From contig NZ_CP146343.1 of the NCBI RefSeq assembly GCF_037055275.1, forward strand, positions 4,524,001-4,588,000: a stretch of DNA of 64,000 nt. Reading direction: 5' to 3'. The notes under the pieces were generated by a model. That model saw nothing but the letters and a program-made list of their open reading frames with translations, searched no databases and was not told the DNA's origin. Both the position numbers and the translations under genes were made by a program. This stretch comes from Pseudomonas sp. ML2-2023-3 (GTDB lineage: Bacteria; Pseudomonadota; Gammaproteobacteria; Pseudomonadales; Pseudomonadaceae). Every line of letters begins with the position of its first letter. The first letter of the stretch is position 1. Below, in pieces: positions 18,027 through 27,980 of this stretch.

Positions 18027-18722
18027 TTATTCTTCGCTGGTGTGCACTTTGCGGTGCAGGATCGCCTGGAATTCGTCGGCGAAGGTGTAGTAGCGGCTGA
18101 TCAGGGTTTCACTGCGAGCTGCAAAACGGTTGTACGCGATAACCGCCGGGATAGCAGCGAACAAGCCGATGGCCGTTGCAATCAGTGCTTCGGCAATACC
18201 TGGCGCTACGGTAGCCAGTGTTGCTTGCTGGGCAGTTGCCAGGCCACGGAAGGAGTTCATGATGCCCCATACGGTACCGAACAGACCGATATACGGGCTC
18301 ACGGAACCTACAGTGGCCAGGAACGGCAAGCTTTGCTCAAGCTTTTCTTCTTCGCGGGAGATGGCGACTCGCATGGCACGTGCAACACCTTCCATCACCG
18401 CTTCAGGATCAACGCCCGGCTGCTGACGCAGACGCGAGAACTCTTTGAAACCGGCACGGAAGATTTGTTCAACCCCAGAGTCCGGATCAGGATTGCTGCC
18501 TGCCTGACGATACAGCTTCGACAGGTCGATACCCGACCAGAAACGCTCTTCAAAGCTTTCCAGGGCACGTCGACCGGCGCGCAGCATTGTGCTGCGCTGA
18601 AAAATCATGACCCACGAGGTAACCGATGCGGCCAGCAGGGTCAACATTACCAACTGCACAACAATGCTGGCATTGCTAACCAAGCTCCACATGGAGGAAT
18701 GGTCGACGACGTTAGCTTCCAC
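18027..18722 (-). CDS. tolQ: Tol-Pal inner-membrane protein TolQ
   Basis: 231 residues of the ExbB/TolQ/MotA family, forming the stator channel around TolR. Three membrane helices are visible: [20 protein letters not shown] (about 21-40), the stretch around [19 protein letters not shown] (about 138-158) and [20 protein letters not shown] (about 175-194). The GTVWGIM and GLFAAIPAV motifs are family hallmarks. Its start overlaps the end of ybgC by 11 bp. Confidence 0.97.
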   Translation of the reverse strand: MEANVVDHSSMWSLVSNASIVVQLVMLTLLAASVTSWVMIFQRSTMLRAGRRALESFEERFWSGIDLSKLYRQAGSNPDPDSGVEQIFRAGFKEFSRLRQQPGVDPEAVMEGVARAMRVAISREEEKLEQSLPFLATVGSVSPYIGLFGTVWGIMNSFRGLATAQQATLATVAPGIAEALIATAIGLFAAIPAVIAYNRFAARSETLISRYYTFADEFQAILHRKVHTSEE

Positions 18723-19179
18723 GCTTTATCTCCTGCTCTAAATGTTTACCCGCGCCGCTCACGTCGGCAAAGGCCGTACGTAAAGCTTCGGGAATGGCCC
18801 GGGGTTTGAAACTATCGGCGCGCACACAGGCCACCAAAAATTGCCCTTCACAGAGCAACGTTGCATCTGCAGCCCGCCAGACCTGTTGCTTGAAACGCAG
18901 ACTGGCACGGTTGAGCTCTGTTACTTGCGCACTTACCAACAGTTCGTCGTCCAGTCGCGCCGGTGCGTGGTAACGCGCCTCGCTGGAATGCACGACAAAT
19001 AACAGGTTCTCACCCACAAGCTCGGACTGGGCAAAGCCCATCTCCCGTAGCCTTTCGGTTCGAGCCCGCTCCATAAATTTTAGATAATTTACGTAATACA
19101 CGACGCCACCCGCATCGGTGTCCTCATAATAAACGCGACAGCGATGTGCGAATGGCTCTAGCCTGTTTTGCGCGCGCAT
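18712..19179 (-). CDS. ybgC: Tol-Pal-associated acyl-CoA thioesterase YbgC
   Basis: 155 residues with the 4-hydroxybenzoyl-CoA thioesterase hotdog fold. The signature [20 protein letters not shown] (residues 17-36) contains the catalytic Asp and the active-site YVNY segment. It hydrolyses short acyl-CoAs in vitro and is associated with phospholipid enzymes in E. coli. It is the first gene of the tol-pal cluster and overlaps tolQ by 11 bp. It follows ruvB by 137 bp, where a separate promoter may lie. Confidence 0.95.
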   Translation of the reverse strand: MRAQNRLEPFAHRCRVYYEDTDAGGVVYYVNYLKFMERARTERLREMGFAQSELVGENLLFVVHSSEARYHAPARLDDELLVSAQVTELNRASLRFKQQVWRAADATLLCEGQFLVACVRADSFKPRAIPEALRTAFADVSGAGKHLEQEIKRGS

Positions 19180-19316
19180 ACTCTAGTGCTTACTCCTCAG
19201 GTTGCCAATCCGCCAGACGACTGTTTTTTACGCTTCTTGAGCTTTATGACCCAAGATTTTCAACGCCAGCCCTTGAGACAGCAAAAACCTTAAAAAAATC
19301 GGCCGCCAAGGGCTTA

Positions 19317-20375
19317 TTAATCGTCCAGGGCATTCAAAAATTCGTCTACCACAGGCATGTCACCCAGACGGGACGGAATATTCAAACCGAAGTGCAGATA
19401 CGCATGACGGGTCACAACGCGCCCACGCGGCGTGCGCATGATGTAGCCCTGCTGGATCAGATACGGCTCCAGCACATCTTCAATTGTATGACGCTCTTCG
19501 CTGATCGCAGCGGCCAGACTGTCTACACCTACCGGCCCACCATCGAACTTCTCGATCATGGTCAGCAGCAAACGCCGGTCTTGATGATCAAAACCATGCT
19601 CATCAACGTCCAACAGGTTCAACGCCAGATCTGCCACCGGCTTGGTGATGTGCCCCTTGGCCCGTACCTCGGCAAAATCTCGCACACGACGCAACAAACG
19701 GTTGGCAATCCGCGGTGTACCGCGAGCCCGCCGGGCAATTTCGTAAGCCCCCTCAGGATCGAGTGGCAGACCAAAAATCCCCGCGGAGCGACTGACAATC
19801 GTCGCCAGGTCGTCAGTACTATAGAACTCCAGTCGCTGAACAATCCCGAAACGATCGCGCAAAGGGTTGGTCAGCATCCCGGCGCGGGTCGTCGCACCCA
19901 CCAGGGTAAAAGGCGGCAGGTCTAGCTTGATGGAGCGCGCTGCTGGCCCTTCGCCAATCATGATATCGAGCTGAAAGTCTTCCATTGCCGGGTAGAGCAC
20001 TTCTTCGACGATGGGTGACAGACGATGGATTTCATCGATAAACAGCACGTCATGGGGCTCAAGATTGGTCAGCAAGGCCGCCAAATCGCCCGGGCGCTCC
20101 AACACAGGACCTGACGTGCTTTTAATGGATACCCCCATTTCCTGGGCAATGATATTGGCCAGCGTGGTCTTGCCCAGTCCCGGCGGCCCGAAAATCAGCG
20201 TGTGGTCCAACGACTCCGAACGCCCGCGTGCAGCCTGGATAAACAGCTCCATTTGCTCACGTACGGTTGGCTGACCAATATAGTCGGCCAGGCTCAAAGG
20301 ACGAATTGCCCGGTCCTGAACCTCTTCCCGGTCTCGTCCGCCTGAGGCCGTTATCAAACGATCAGCTTCAATCAC
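19317..20375 (-). CDS. ruvB: Holliday junction branch migration ATPase RuvB
   Basis: 352 residues. RuvB is the AAA+ motor that drives branch migration with RuvA. Walker A is GPPGLGKTT, Walker B is [11 protein letters not shown], sensor 1 is LVGATTRAG, and the arginine finger region is [14 protein letters not shown]. The C-terminal winged-helix domain contains [16 protein letters not shown]. Translation starts at a GTG at 20375 directly after the ruvA stop, so the two are coupled. Confidence 0.97.
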   Translation of the reverse strand: MIEADRLITASGGRDREEVQDRAIRPLSLADYIGQPTVREQMELFIQAARGRSESLDHTLIFGPPGLGKTTLANIIAQEMGVSIKSTSGPVLERPGDLAALLTNLEPHDVLFIDEIHRLSPIVEEVLYPAMEDFQLDIMIGEGPAARSIKLDLPPFTLVGATTRAGMLTNPLRDRFGIVQRLEFYSTDDLATIVSRSAGIFGLPLDPEGAYEIARRARGTPRIANRLLRRVRDFAEVRAKGHITKPVADLALNLLDVDEHGFDHQDRRLLLTMIEKFDGGPVGVDSLAAAISEERHTIEDVLEPYLIQQGYIMRTPRGRVVTRHAYLHFGLNIPSRLGDMPVVDEFLNALDD

Positions 20376-20984
20376 TTAAATCATCCCCTTAAGGGCGCGA
20401 CGAATCATATCTTCACTGCTCAACGTTTTGTCCTTGATTGCCGAAACAGCCTTGCTCGCTTCCTGGGGCTTGTAACCCAGGGAAATCAAGGCACTGACCG
20501 CATCACTTTCAGCACTGGCCACCTGTATCGTGGCATCAGGCTGGTTAGGCACCAGGGCGAACATGCTTGGCACCTGCTCCCATGCCTTGAAGCGATCCTT
20601 CAATTCGACCAGCAATCGCTCGGCTGTCTTTTTCCCGACACCCGGGACCTTGGTCAAGGCGGACGTATCCTGAGCCTGCACACAACGAACAAGCTCATCG
20701 ACTTCAAGGCTGGACATTAAAGCCAGGGCCAGCTTTGGACCGACACCGTTGAGCCGGATCAGTTCACGAAAGAAATCGCGCTCGCGCTTGCCTATGAAAC
20801 CATAGAGCAACTGGGCGTCTTCGCGAACTACCAGATGGGTATGCAGGGTCAGAGGCTCGCCGATGGACGGCAACCGATAGAGCGTGGTCATGGGCACTTC
20901 CAGCTCGTAGCCCAGGCCATTTACATCAAGAATCAGGTGCGGCGGCTGTTTTTCAGCCAGAGTGCCGCGCAAGCGTCCAATCAC
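20376..20984 (-). CDS. ruvA: Holliday junction branch migration protein RuvA
   Basis: 202 residues. RuvA tetramers bind the four-way junction and load RuvB. The N-terminal OB fold ([20 protein letters not shown]) is followed by two helix-hairpin-helix motifs ([37 protein letters not shown]) and a C-terminal RuvB-binding three-helix domain ([16 protein letters not shown]). The start codon is GTG at 20984. The stop abuts the ruvB start. Confidence 0.97.
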   Translation of the reverse strand: MIGRLRGTLAEKQPPHLILDVNGLGYELEVPMTTLYRLPSIGEPLTLHTHLVVREDAQLLYGFIGKRERDFFRELIRLNGVGPKLALALMSSLEVDELVRCVQAQDTSALTKVPGVGKKTAERLLVELKDRFKAWEQVPSMFALVPNQPDATIQVASAESDAVSALISLGYKPQEASKAVSAIKDKTLSSEDMIRRALKGMI

Positions 20985-21095
20985 GTTTCAGATCCTTTTC
21001 TCTGGCCAGATCAATGGCTGACAAGTAGAACGACAGGGACGCATCATTACAGATGACACCCTGCCAGCAAGCATAATCAGGTTAAAAATCACGTC

Positions 21096-21620
21096 TCAGA
21101 GCCGCAAACGCCCACCACGGCTTCGCGCCGCACCCAAACCGTGGGGCAACAGACTCGAGCGAGTGTGGGCATGACACAAGGCAATTGCCAGCGCATCGGA
21201 TGCATCGACTTGCGGCTTAGTGGTCAGTTTGAGCAGGTGCATGACCATCATCATCACTTGCTCCTTATTGGCACCACCAGTACCGGCCACAGCCTGCTTG
21301 ACCTGAGTTGCCGAATATTCGGCGATCTCCAGGCTTTCCTCGGCCCCGGCAACAATCGCCGCACCCCTGGCCTGACCCAGCTTGAGTGCCGAGTCGGCAT
21401 TGCGCGCCATGAACACCTTTTCGATGCCCATAGTAACGGGGCCATACGTCTGAATAACTTCACGCACCCCACGATAGACAATCTGCAACCGCTCATGCAG
21501 TTCGCCACTACCTGTACGAATACACCCCGAAGCCACATACACACAACCACGCCCAGTGTCTCGCACTACGCCATAGCCAGTGATTCGCGAACCCGGATCG
21601 ATACCAAGAATAAGAGTCAT
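21096..21620 (-). CDS. ruvC: Crossover junction endodeoxyribonuclease RuvC
   Basis: 174 residues. RuvC resolves Holliday junctions by symmetric cleavage. The four catalytic acids are present: D8 ([12 protein letters not shown]), E67 ([20 protein letters not shown]), D139 and D142 ([16 protein letters not shown]). It is 111 bp upstream of ruvA, so the order ruvC-ruvA-ruvB matches other pseudomonads. I see no LexA box before the gene. Confidence 0.97.
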   Translation of the reverse strand: MTLILGIDPGSRITGYGVVRDTGRGCVYVASGCIRTGSGELHERLQIVYRGVREVIQTYGPVTMGIEKVFMARNADSALKLGQARGAAIVAGAEESLEIAEYSATQVKQAVAGTGGANKEQVMMMVMHLLKLTTKPQVDASDALAIALCHAHTRSSLLPHGLGAARSRGGRLRL

Positions 21621-21912
21621 AACGCCTGCAGCTTATGAAGTGACGCCCACCGGCAAATACCCGGACAGCTTAAAGGCAGAAGCCGGAGGTGCACAGCGCC
21701 GCGATTGTCGCGACGGAGCACCTCCGGCCTCTTGATTGACGCAGTCAGTGTTCTGCCTCACCAATATGATTCTTTTTTGAAAAGTGGCTGTTGTTGTCAG
21801 GCAAGACGCCGCGACGACTCATAGCTGGCTATGGGGAGGGGCGGCAACGCAGCATGGCAACAACAGACGCAGTCAAAAAGGATCAATACTTGCGAGGCAG
21901 GACACCAAAGTC
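21621..21912. other. Intergenic region with an 11-bp inverted repeat
   Basis: 292 bp between the YebC/PmpR gene and ruvC. GCCGGAGGTGC (21682-21692) pairs with GCACCTCCGGC (21718-21728) around an inner CGCGATTGTCGCG hairpin. It may be a terminator without a T run, or a repeat-type element. The 21740-21910 part shows no gene. Confidence 0.5.
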
Positions 21913-22659
21913 TCAGGCAAGCTGTTCCAGGACGGCGTCAGGGATTTCAGCGTTGGAATATACGTTTTGTACGTCATCCAGGTCTTCAAGCATGTCGATC
22001 ATCTTGAGCACCTTTTCAGCGCCCTCCAGATCAAGCTCGGCACTGGTGGTCGGCAACATGACGATTTCAGCGTCTGTTGGTTTGAATCCTGCAGCTTCCA
22101 ATGCGTTACGCACGGCATAGAAGCTGGAGAACGACGTGAACACATCGATCGAACCGTCTTCGTTGGTCACCACGTCGTCAGCATCGGCCTCCATCGCAGC
22201 TTCCATCAGCGCATCTTCATCGACGCCGGCGGCGTAGGAGATCTGCCCCTTGCGCTCGAACAGATAAGCGACGGAGCCGTCAGTGCCAAGGTTGCCGCCA
22301 CACTTGCTGAACGCGTGACGCACAGCTGCTGCGGTGCGATTGCGGTTGTCGGTCATGCACTCAACCATCACGGCAACACCGCCCGGGCCGTAGCCTTCGT
22401 AGCTCAACTCGACCATGTCGTCGGTGTCTGCTGCGCCTGCGCCGCGTGCGACCGCACGATCAATGATGTCGCGGCTCATATTTGCACCAAGGGCCTTGTC
22501 CAGCGCCAGACGCAGACGCGGGTTGGAACCCGGATCACCGCCGCCCTGACGGGCAGCGACGGTCAGTTCACGGATCCACTTGGTGAAAATCTTGCCTTTT
22601 TTGGCATCCTGACGCTCTTTGCGGTGCTTGATGTTCGCCCACTTAGAATGACCTGCCAT
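21913..22659 (-). CDS. yebC: YebC/PmpR family regulator / translation factor
   Basis: 248 residues, full length for the YebC family. The start [20 protein letters not shown] is invariant in the family, and [20 protein letters not shown] and [18 protein letters not shown] are further hallmarks. The family comprises DNA-binding repressors such as P. aeruginosa PmpR, which affects quinolone signalling. More recent work links members to translation of difficult proline stretches. It sits between aspS and ruvC, as in other Pseudomonas genomes. Confidence 0.95.
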   Translation of the reverse strand: MAGHSKWANIKHRKERQDAKKGKIFTKWIRELTVAARQGGGDPGSNPRLRLALDKALGANMSRDIIDRAVARGAGAADTDDMVELSYEGYGPGGVAVMVECMTDNRNRTAAAVRHAFSKCGGNLGTDGSVAYLFERKGQISYAAGVDEDALMEAAMEADADDVVTNEDGSIDVFTSFSSFYAVRNALEAAGFKPTDAEIVMLPTTSAELDLEGAEKVLKMIDMLEDLDDVQNVYSNAEIPDAVLEQLA

Positions 22660-22768
22660 AACGCACTCCGAATCCCTTTAAAAACCTTGCCAGGCCAAGA
22701 CCTGGCAATAAAAATTCTCGACCCCAAAAACAAAGGCGCACCCGAAGATGCGCCTTTGCAGGTCAGAC

Positions 22769-24544
22769 TTACTCTGCCTTGGCTTGTTCGCGCAAACGAA
22801 TGTGCAGTTCGCGCAACGCTTTGGCATCTACAACACCAGGCGCTTGTGTCATGACACAGGCAGCGCTCTGGGTTTTCGGGAAGGCAATGACTTCACGAAT
22901 CGATTGAGCACCGGTCATCAGCATGACCAGACGGTCCAGACCGAAGGCCAGGCCACCGTGCGGCGGTGCGCCGTACTTCAGTGCGTCCAGCAGGAAGCCA
23001 AATTTCTCTTCCTGTTCGGCTTCTTCGATACCCAGCAGGCGGAAGACAGCTTGCTGCATTTCCTTGCGATGGATACGGATAGAACCGCCGCCCAGCTCAG
23101 TGCCGTTCAAGACCATGTCGTAAGCGCGCGAAATCGCGGTTGCCGGGTTGGCTTCCAGCTCTTCAGGCGAGCACTTCGGTGCCGTGAACGGGTGGTGCAA
23201 GGCGCTGAAGCTGCCGTCGTCGTTCTCTTCGAACATCGGGAAGTCGACAACCCACATCGGGGCCCACTCGCAGGTCAGCAGGTTCAGGTCGTTGCCCACC
23301 TTGATCCGCAGCGCGCCCAGGGCCTCGCTGACGATCTTGGCCTTGTCGGCACCGAAGAACACGATGTCGCCATCGACTGCGCCAACGCGATCGAGGATCA
23401 CGTTCAGGTTGGCTTCAGGGATGTTTTTAACGATCGGCGACTGCAGACCTTCCACGCCTTTGGCGCGCTCGTTGACCTTGATGTACGCCAGGCCTTTGGC
23501 ACCGTAGATACCGACAAATTTGGTGTAGTCGTCGATCTGCTTGCGCGGCATGCTTGCAGCACCCGGAACACGCAGGGCCGCAATGCGGCATTTAGGGTCG
23601 TTGGCCGGGCCGCTGAACACCTTGAAGTCGACGTCTTTCAGTTGATCGGCAACGTCAACCAGTTCCAGCGGGTTACGCAGGTCAGGCTTGTCGGAACCGT
23701 AACGGCGCATGGCTTCTTCGAAAGTCATGTGCGGGAATTCACCGAATTCCAGATCCAGCACTTCTTTGAACAGGTTGCGGATCATGCCTTCGGTCAGGCC
23801 CATGATGTCTTTTTCATCGAGGAAGCTGGTTTCGATGTCAATCTGGGTGAACTCAGGCTGACGGTCGGCACGCAGGTCTTCGTCGCGGAAGCACTTGGCG
23901 ATCTGGTAGTAGCGGTCAAAACCGGCAACCATCAGCAACTGCTTGAACAGTTGTGGCGATTGCGGCAATGCGAAGAACGAACCGGCGTGAGTACGGCTAG
24001 GCACCAGGTAGTCACGTGCGCCTTCAGGCGTGGCACGGGTCAGGATCGGTGTTTCAACGTCCAGGAAGCCGTTTTCGTCGAGGTAACGGCGAATGCTGGT
24101 GGTCATGCGCGAACGCAGGCGCAGCTTCTCGAGCATTTCCGGGCGACGCAGGTCGATAAAGCGATAGCGCAGGCGGGTCTCTTCGCCAACGTCGGAGAAC
24201 TCGTTGAGCGGGAACGGCGGGGTTTCCGCTTCGTTCAGCACTTCAAGCTCGTAACCCAGCACTTCGATCATGCCCGAAGCCATGTTGGTGTTGCCGGCAC
24301 CGGCCGGGCGCAGACGCACCTTGCCGGTGATCTTGACTACATACTCACTGCGCACACGGTCGGCGACAGCGAAGGTTTCAGCGCGATCCGGGTCGAAAAC
24401 CACCTGGGCCAGACCATCACGATCACGGATATCGAGGAAAATCACCCCACCGTGGTCACGGCGACGGTGAACCCATCCGCAAAGGGTAATTTCCTGGCCG
24501 TCCAGGCTTTCGTTCAGTTGGCCGCAATAATGGCTGCGCATCAT
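22769..24544 (-). CDS. aspS: Aspartyl-tRNA synthetase
   Basis: 591 residues, class IIb synthetase that charges tRNA-Asp. The N-terminal OB anticodon-binding domain starts [10 protein letters not shown] and includes [20 protein letters not shown]. The class II motif 2 region is [18 protein letters not shown], a GAD insertion domain lies in the middle, and motif 3 is [14 protein letters not shown]. The bacterial discriminating or non-discriminating state cannot be judged by eye. The ATG at 24544 is chosen from family length; the frame is open further upstream but that part overlaps the FmdB gene. Confidence 0.97.
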   Translation of the reverse strand: MMRSHYCGQLNESLDGQEITLCGWVHRRRDHGGVIFLDIRDRDGLAQVVFDPDRAETFAVADRVRSEYVVKITGKVRLRPAGAGNTNMASGMIEVLGYELEVLNEAETPPFPLNEFSDVGEETRLRYRFIDLRRPEMLEKLRLRSRMTTSIRRYLDENGFLDVETPILTRATPEGARDYLVPSRTHAGSFFALPQSPQLFKQLLMVAGFDRYYQIAKCFRDEDLRADRQPEFTQIDIETSFLDEKDIMGLTEGMIRNLFKEVLDLEFGEFPHMTFEEAMRRYGSDKPDLRNPLELVDVADQLKDVDFKVFSGPANDPKCRIAALRVPGAASMPRKQIDDYTKFVGIYGAKGLAYIKVNERAKGVEGLQSPIVKNIPEANLNVILDRVGAVDGDIVFFGADKAKIVSEALGALRIKVGNDLNLLTCEWAPMWVVDFPMFEENDDGSFSALHHPFTAPKCSPEELEANPATAISRAYDMVLNGTELGGGSIRIHRKEMQQAVFRLLGIEEAEQEEKFGFLLDALKYGAPPHGGLAFGLDRLVMLMTGAQSIREVIAFPKTQSAACVMTQAPGVVDAKALRELHIRLREQAKAE

Positions 24545-24653
24545 GGTAGTGGTTTCACTTCTCGTAATTCGAAATTCGGTGGAGGTCTTGCGCACCGTGG
24601 GTGCTGGTAACCTTGCAAGAGCCCGCTTGTGTTCTGACTGCTTTCGCTCAACC

Positions 24654-24875
24654 TCAGTCGGATTTATCGCCGCCTGCCAGATTCTTTTTCGAGCCTGTCT
24701 TGAAGTCTGTTTCATACCAGCCTGTACCGCTAAGGCGGAAACCCGGCATGGACAGCATTTTCTTCAGCTCGGGGGCCTGACAGGCAGGACAATCAACCAG
24801 CGGTGCAGCGCTGATCTTTTGAATGGCTTCCAGCTGATGACCACAGGAAGCACACTGGTAATCGTACATGGGCAT
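24654..24875 (-). CDS. FmdB-family zinc ribbon protein
   Basis: 73 residues. The N-terminal zinc ribbon [17 protein letters not shown] has C8, C11, C29 and C32 as two CxxC knuckles, followed by a basic, Gly-rich tail ([13 protein letters not shown]). The family was named from a putative formamidase regulator and its role remains uncertain. It precedes aspS by 109 bp in the same direction. The start at 24875 fits the conserved MPxYDYxC beginning. Confidence 0.88.
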   Translation of the reverse strand: MPMYDYQCASCGHQLEAIQKISAAPLVDCPACQAPELKKMLSMPGFRLSGTGWYETDFKTGSKKNLAGGDKSD

Positions 24876-25055
24876 TGGCGTGTCTCGACAATCCGTTAGC
24901 GGCAACCCTTAAGCAGGGCCACACAGCAAAGGCCGAGATTATATCTGGTAAATCGAGCCATTGCAGCCGCATGAACAGCCAGAAGCCCCTAAATGCATCA
25001 TAAATATTCAACGATTACAAGCCGTCGGGCATGCGCCTGCAGCCGGCCACCGCCT

Positions 25056-25433
25056 TCAACCCGCAACTATCTGCTGTCGTGTCACTTCCCGAAGGTCGCG
25101 GCCAATTGTCAACAAATGCGTGACGCAGACGACCCGAATGAACCCGCTGAAGTTTTTCACCCTGCCATGGCGCAGATGCACCTCCAGATCGATATAAGAC
25201 AGCAGCGTATTTATTGAACAGTTGTTAATACGTGATATATCGGACAACACCTCCCAATACACTTCTTCAAGCTGCAAACAGGTGGCAAAGCCATTCAACA
25301 GCACCGAGCGTGATAGTGGCCAGGCCAGGGTCAAACCAAAATCCAGAATCACAGGATCTACCCTGACTCTTTGCATTAATCTGCGCCCGAGATTTTCTTG
25401 CTGAATCAATCGCCCATCGTAAAAGCACTCCAT
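25056..25433 (-). CDS. Ribbon-helix-helix (RHH_4-type) protein, divergent paralogue
   Basis: 125 residues. The C-terminal 60 residues match the RHH_4 pattern: LQLEEVYWEVLSDISRINN, CSINTLLSYIDLEV and NFSGFIRVVCVTHLL. They align with the protein at 61143-61463 (LRLENQFWDILSEIAEADG). These are putative Arc/MetJ-fold DNA-binding proteins that act as dimers. The N-terminal 55 residues are less conserved. The ATG has AAGGG six bases upstream. The gene is isolated, so its target is unknown. Confidence 0.7.
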   Translation of the reverse strand: MECFYDGRLIQQENLGRRLMQRVRVDPVILDFGLTLAWPLSRSVLLNGFATCLQLEEVYWEVLSDISRINNCSINTLLSYIDLEVHLRHGRVKNFSGFIRVVCVTHLLTIGRDLREVTRQQIVAG

Positions 25434-25891
25434 TGCGCACCCTTGGATTTGATTAATCTTTTTTCAAAGAATTCGCCTCATAAAACGACATGTAAAAATT
25501 CTTATCCAGCGGAGCAAACCCACAAGTCTGTAGGAGCGCTCTCGGTACGAGCGGCGAATATGGTCAAGGACGGGACTGGCAGCGCCAGCATCAAATAGCA
25601 CCGCTCCCTCTACATCCAGACCAGAGGACTACAAGCGTCTAAGACAAGGCTTTCATAACAAGCCGATATTGCCCTAGTCGCAGCGAGCAGCCTCTCTCAC
25701 AGATAGCCCAATACGCTTAATTTGAGTAGACCCAAGCTTTGCTGTTAAATAGGCAGCGTGTTGCCCAATTTTCGCCTCTGGCGAGGGCGCATAGGCTGAT
25801 GAACTCACGTGTCCAGCGCCTCCATTTTTTCTGAAGCGAACCGTGTGCAATCAGCTCTTCCTTGCGATCTATCTTAATGTGAGTCATTGAA
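25434..25891. other. Intergenic region with a degenerate REP-like sequence
   Basis: 458 bp with no supportable gene. TGTAGGAGCGCTC...GAGCGGCGA at 25529-25557 resembles a decayed Pseudomonas REP (TGTAGGAGCGAGCTTGCTCGCGA). The 3' part (25700-25880) presumably contains the cold-shock gene promoter and leader. Confidence 0.4.
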
Positions 25892-26494
25892 ATGTTGAAA
25901 ATCGTCCACCTGATAACGGGTGCAGCGGCTTTGCTGCTGTCCTTTATTCCCAGCCTGCAACCCGAAGCCTTACCTTACCTACAACATCCTGATGCCCTTT
26001 ACCTGGCGTTTTTTGGCCTGCTGAACCTGACACTGGCCCCAGTCATTCCGTTCTGGAATAAAGGCCCGCGCCACCAACTGCAGAACCTGGTCAGCGCCCT
26101 GCTGGTGCTTTCCGTTGTTCTGCAAACACTGACCCTGTTCGGCCTGCTACTGCCGATCGGTGACCAGCCAGCTGTACTTCTGGGCCTGACACCTGCCGTT
26201 GTTGCCGTGCTGCTTCATCTGGCTGTCAGCTTCTACAAATCTTCACCTTCGTCGTCCTCGCAAAACTATGACATGACCAACCGCGATACCGGGACCGTCA
26301 AGTGGTTCAACACCTCAAAGGGTTTCGGCTTTATCTCCCGTGATTCCGGCGATGATATTTTTGTTCACTTTCGCGCCATTCGCGGCGAAGGCCACCGTGT
26401 TCTGGTGGAAGGACAACGTGTCGAGTTTTCGGTGATGAACCGCGACAAGGGCCTGCAAGCAGAAGATGTGATTGCTGCATTGCCGCGCCGCTGA
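25892..26494 (+). CDS. Membrane-anchored cold-shock domain protein
   Basis: 200 residues. Residues 4-115 contain about four hydrophobic helices ([73 protein letters not shown]). A Ser-rich linker leads to a complete cold-shock domain at 134-199 with RNP-1 KGFGFI and RNP-2 DIFVHF. The CSD binds single-stranded nucleic acid. Its tethering to the inner membrane is unusual, though the arrangement is known in pseudomonads at this locus. Met128 (MTNRDTG) could serve as an internal start giving a soluble 73-residue CspA-like protein. No clear ribosome site precedes it. Confidence 0.9.
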   Translation: MLKIVHLITGAAALLLSFIPSLQPEALPYLQHPDALYLAFFGLLNLTLAPVIPFWNKGPRHQLQNLVSALLVLSVVLQTLTLFGLLLPIGDQPAVLLGLTPAVVAVLLHLAVSFYKSSPSSSSQNYDMTNRDTGTVKWFNTSKGFGFISRDSGDDIFVHFRAIRGEGHRVLVEGQRVEFSVMNRDKGLQAEDVIAALPRR

Positions 26495-26504
26495 TTCAGC
26501 GCTG

Positions 26505-26545
26505 AAAAAAAACCGCGATCAGCCTGGCTGAATCGCGGTTTTTTA
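26505..26545. terminator. Bidirectional terminator
   Basis: AACCGCGAT (26511-26519) pairs with ATCGCGGTT (26532-26540), with an inner CAGCC/GGCTG stem. It is flanked by an A run on the left and a T run on the right, so it serves the convergent cold-shock and slyX genes. Confidence 0.95.
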
Positions 26546-26561
26546 TGCCTGCACAAAACAA

Positions 26562-26774
26562 TCAATAGTGCGGTGGCGGAGCCTCTTCTTCAAATGACTC
26601 GAACTGCCCGCCCATTTCCTCCTGGCGCTTGAGCAAGGCTGCCATCTGCATCTGCAGACGATCCACTGCATTCTGCTGGGCCACCAGCACATCATTCAGT
26701 GCCTGAATGGTGTCATCCTGAAAAGCCAAGCGGCTCTCAAGGTCCATCACTCGCGCTTCAAGCGTCACGATCAA
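26562..26774 (-). CDS. slyX: SlyX family protein
   Basis: 70 residues, almost entirely one coiled coil ([20 protein letters not shown] then [20 protein letters not shown]), ending in the family's PPPHY tail. SlyX is a small cytoplasmic protein of unknown function. Its start overlaps the stop of the HIT gene by 4 bp, so the two are coupled. Confidence 0.93.
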   Translation of the reverse strand: MIVTLEARVMDLESRLAFQDDTIQALNDVLVAQQNAVDRLQMQMAALLKRQEEMGGQFESFEEEAPPPHY

Positions 26775-27223
26775 CCCTCCGAAATAGTAAAACTTGCGTC
26801 AACAGCCGACGCCAGCCTGTCCCGGACAGCACGTACATCTGCCGGCGCATACGGCTTTGCAGGATGCTTGCCCCATACCGGACCTGGCCATGCCACATCA
26901 GTCTGGTAACGAACAATCACATGCATATGCAACTGACTGACGACATTACCCAGTGTGGCAACGTTCATTTTATCCGCAACGTACAACTCTTTCAGCACCC
27001 GCGCCAAAGCCGTGGTTTCAGCCCACATCTGCTGCTGATCGGCGTCATCCAATTGAAACAATTCGCTTATACCCTCGCGCCGCGGCACCAGGATAAACCA
27101 GGGGTAATTTGAATCATTGGAAAGCAGCAAGCGGCACAAGGGGAAGTCCCCTATCAGCCAGGTATCCTCTTGAAGACGTGTATCCAAAGCGAACACTGGG
27201 AGCTCTCCTGTTTGACCGTTCAT
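26771..27223 (-). CDS. HIT family hydrolase
   Basis: 150 residues. The histidine-triad-type motif QLHMHVIVR (H99, H101) is present; the first His of the strict HxHxH triad is a Gln, as in the DUF-type HIT branch of pseudomonads. [18 protein letters not shown] is the conserved core strand and loop. HIT proteins cleave nucleotide phosphoramidate or phosphoanhydride bonds. The ATG at 27223 is preferred because the upstream extension has no family similarity. Operon with slyX. Confidence 0.88.
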   Translation of the reverse strand: MNGQTGELPVFALDTRLQEDTWLIGDFPLCRLLLSNDSNYPWFILVPRREGISELFQLDDADQQQMWAETTALARVLKELYVADKMNVATLGNVVSQLHMHVIVRYQTDVAWPGPVWGKHPAKPYAPADVRAVRDRLASAVDASFTISEG

Positions 27224-27980
27224 TTCAGCACAACCCGGCACCGGGTGACATTCACCGCAGGCCAGATGACAGAAACCAAGGATACCCTTGATTGCGACCG
27301 GCATCACGCCGCCAACCGTACATGCCCGGGTGAAATGCCTGGCTGCACGCCCAATCAACAGCACACGAACACTTGTGCACCAAAACGGCACAAAACGGAT
27401 GCTTTTAGTGCGCCAAAACGTCACCTGCCACCCCAGTGGGTGTTAACCGGTAACGCTTTCGGCGTACATCGAGGACAAGAACGACTCCTTGCAACAAAAA
27501 ACAACACCTTGTGCGCAGCCTTATCGCCGCTTGACCCAAGCAAGATCAGGCCTCACAACTCAAAAACGCACAATATTATTTATTTTTCATCTGCCCAGGC
27601 GTTTGAGCATGCTTGTTGCATACACCTTTAACACAGTCGCCAGGTCTGAGCCGGAGCACAGCAACCTGACGATAAATAACAATAGTTACGCCGTAGGAAT
27701 TTGGATCTTTCATTGTAGGCAACGCGAAATCAAGTATTTGCCCGCACTGAAAAACAGCACTGGATAGAGGCTGAAAAACAGCTCTAAGCTGCGCGTCAGC
27801 GACATGCGAGGTGCCATTTGCGACATAGCTGTAAAGAAGCTGAAAGCTTATGAGCGCAAGTATCGCCAATATTGCCGGCGTGATATAAGTTTGCGCCGAC
27901 ACAAAAAGAAAGAGCCGCCCAGATAATAAACCAAGGTGGGGCGGCAGTACTCTTCCTAAAAACCAAAGGAGCAAATCACG
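27224..27980. other. Long intergenic region upstream of the OprD porin
   Basis: 757 bp between divergent genes. Open frames here have no recognisable family and poor codon coherence, so I call none. AT-rich tracts around 27560-27600 and 27670-27700 and the AGGAG ribosome site at 27966 suggest a long, regulated porin promoter and leader. An sRNA could be hidden here but I see no terminator-bounded unit. Confidence 0.4.

Noticed and set aside
22748..24610. 620-codon plus-strand open frame
   Set aside because: It is antisense to aspS and has no recognisable family; the aspS motifs explain the region.
25520..25620. CRISPR-like or intact REPIN repeat
   Set aside because: Only one degenerate REP-like sequence is present; there are no regularly spaced repeats anywhere in the window.
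27576..27974. 132-codon minus-strand frame upstream of the OprD gene
   Set aside because: It covers the porin's promoter and leader region, has no similarity I recognise and no supporting ribosome site.
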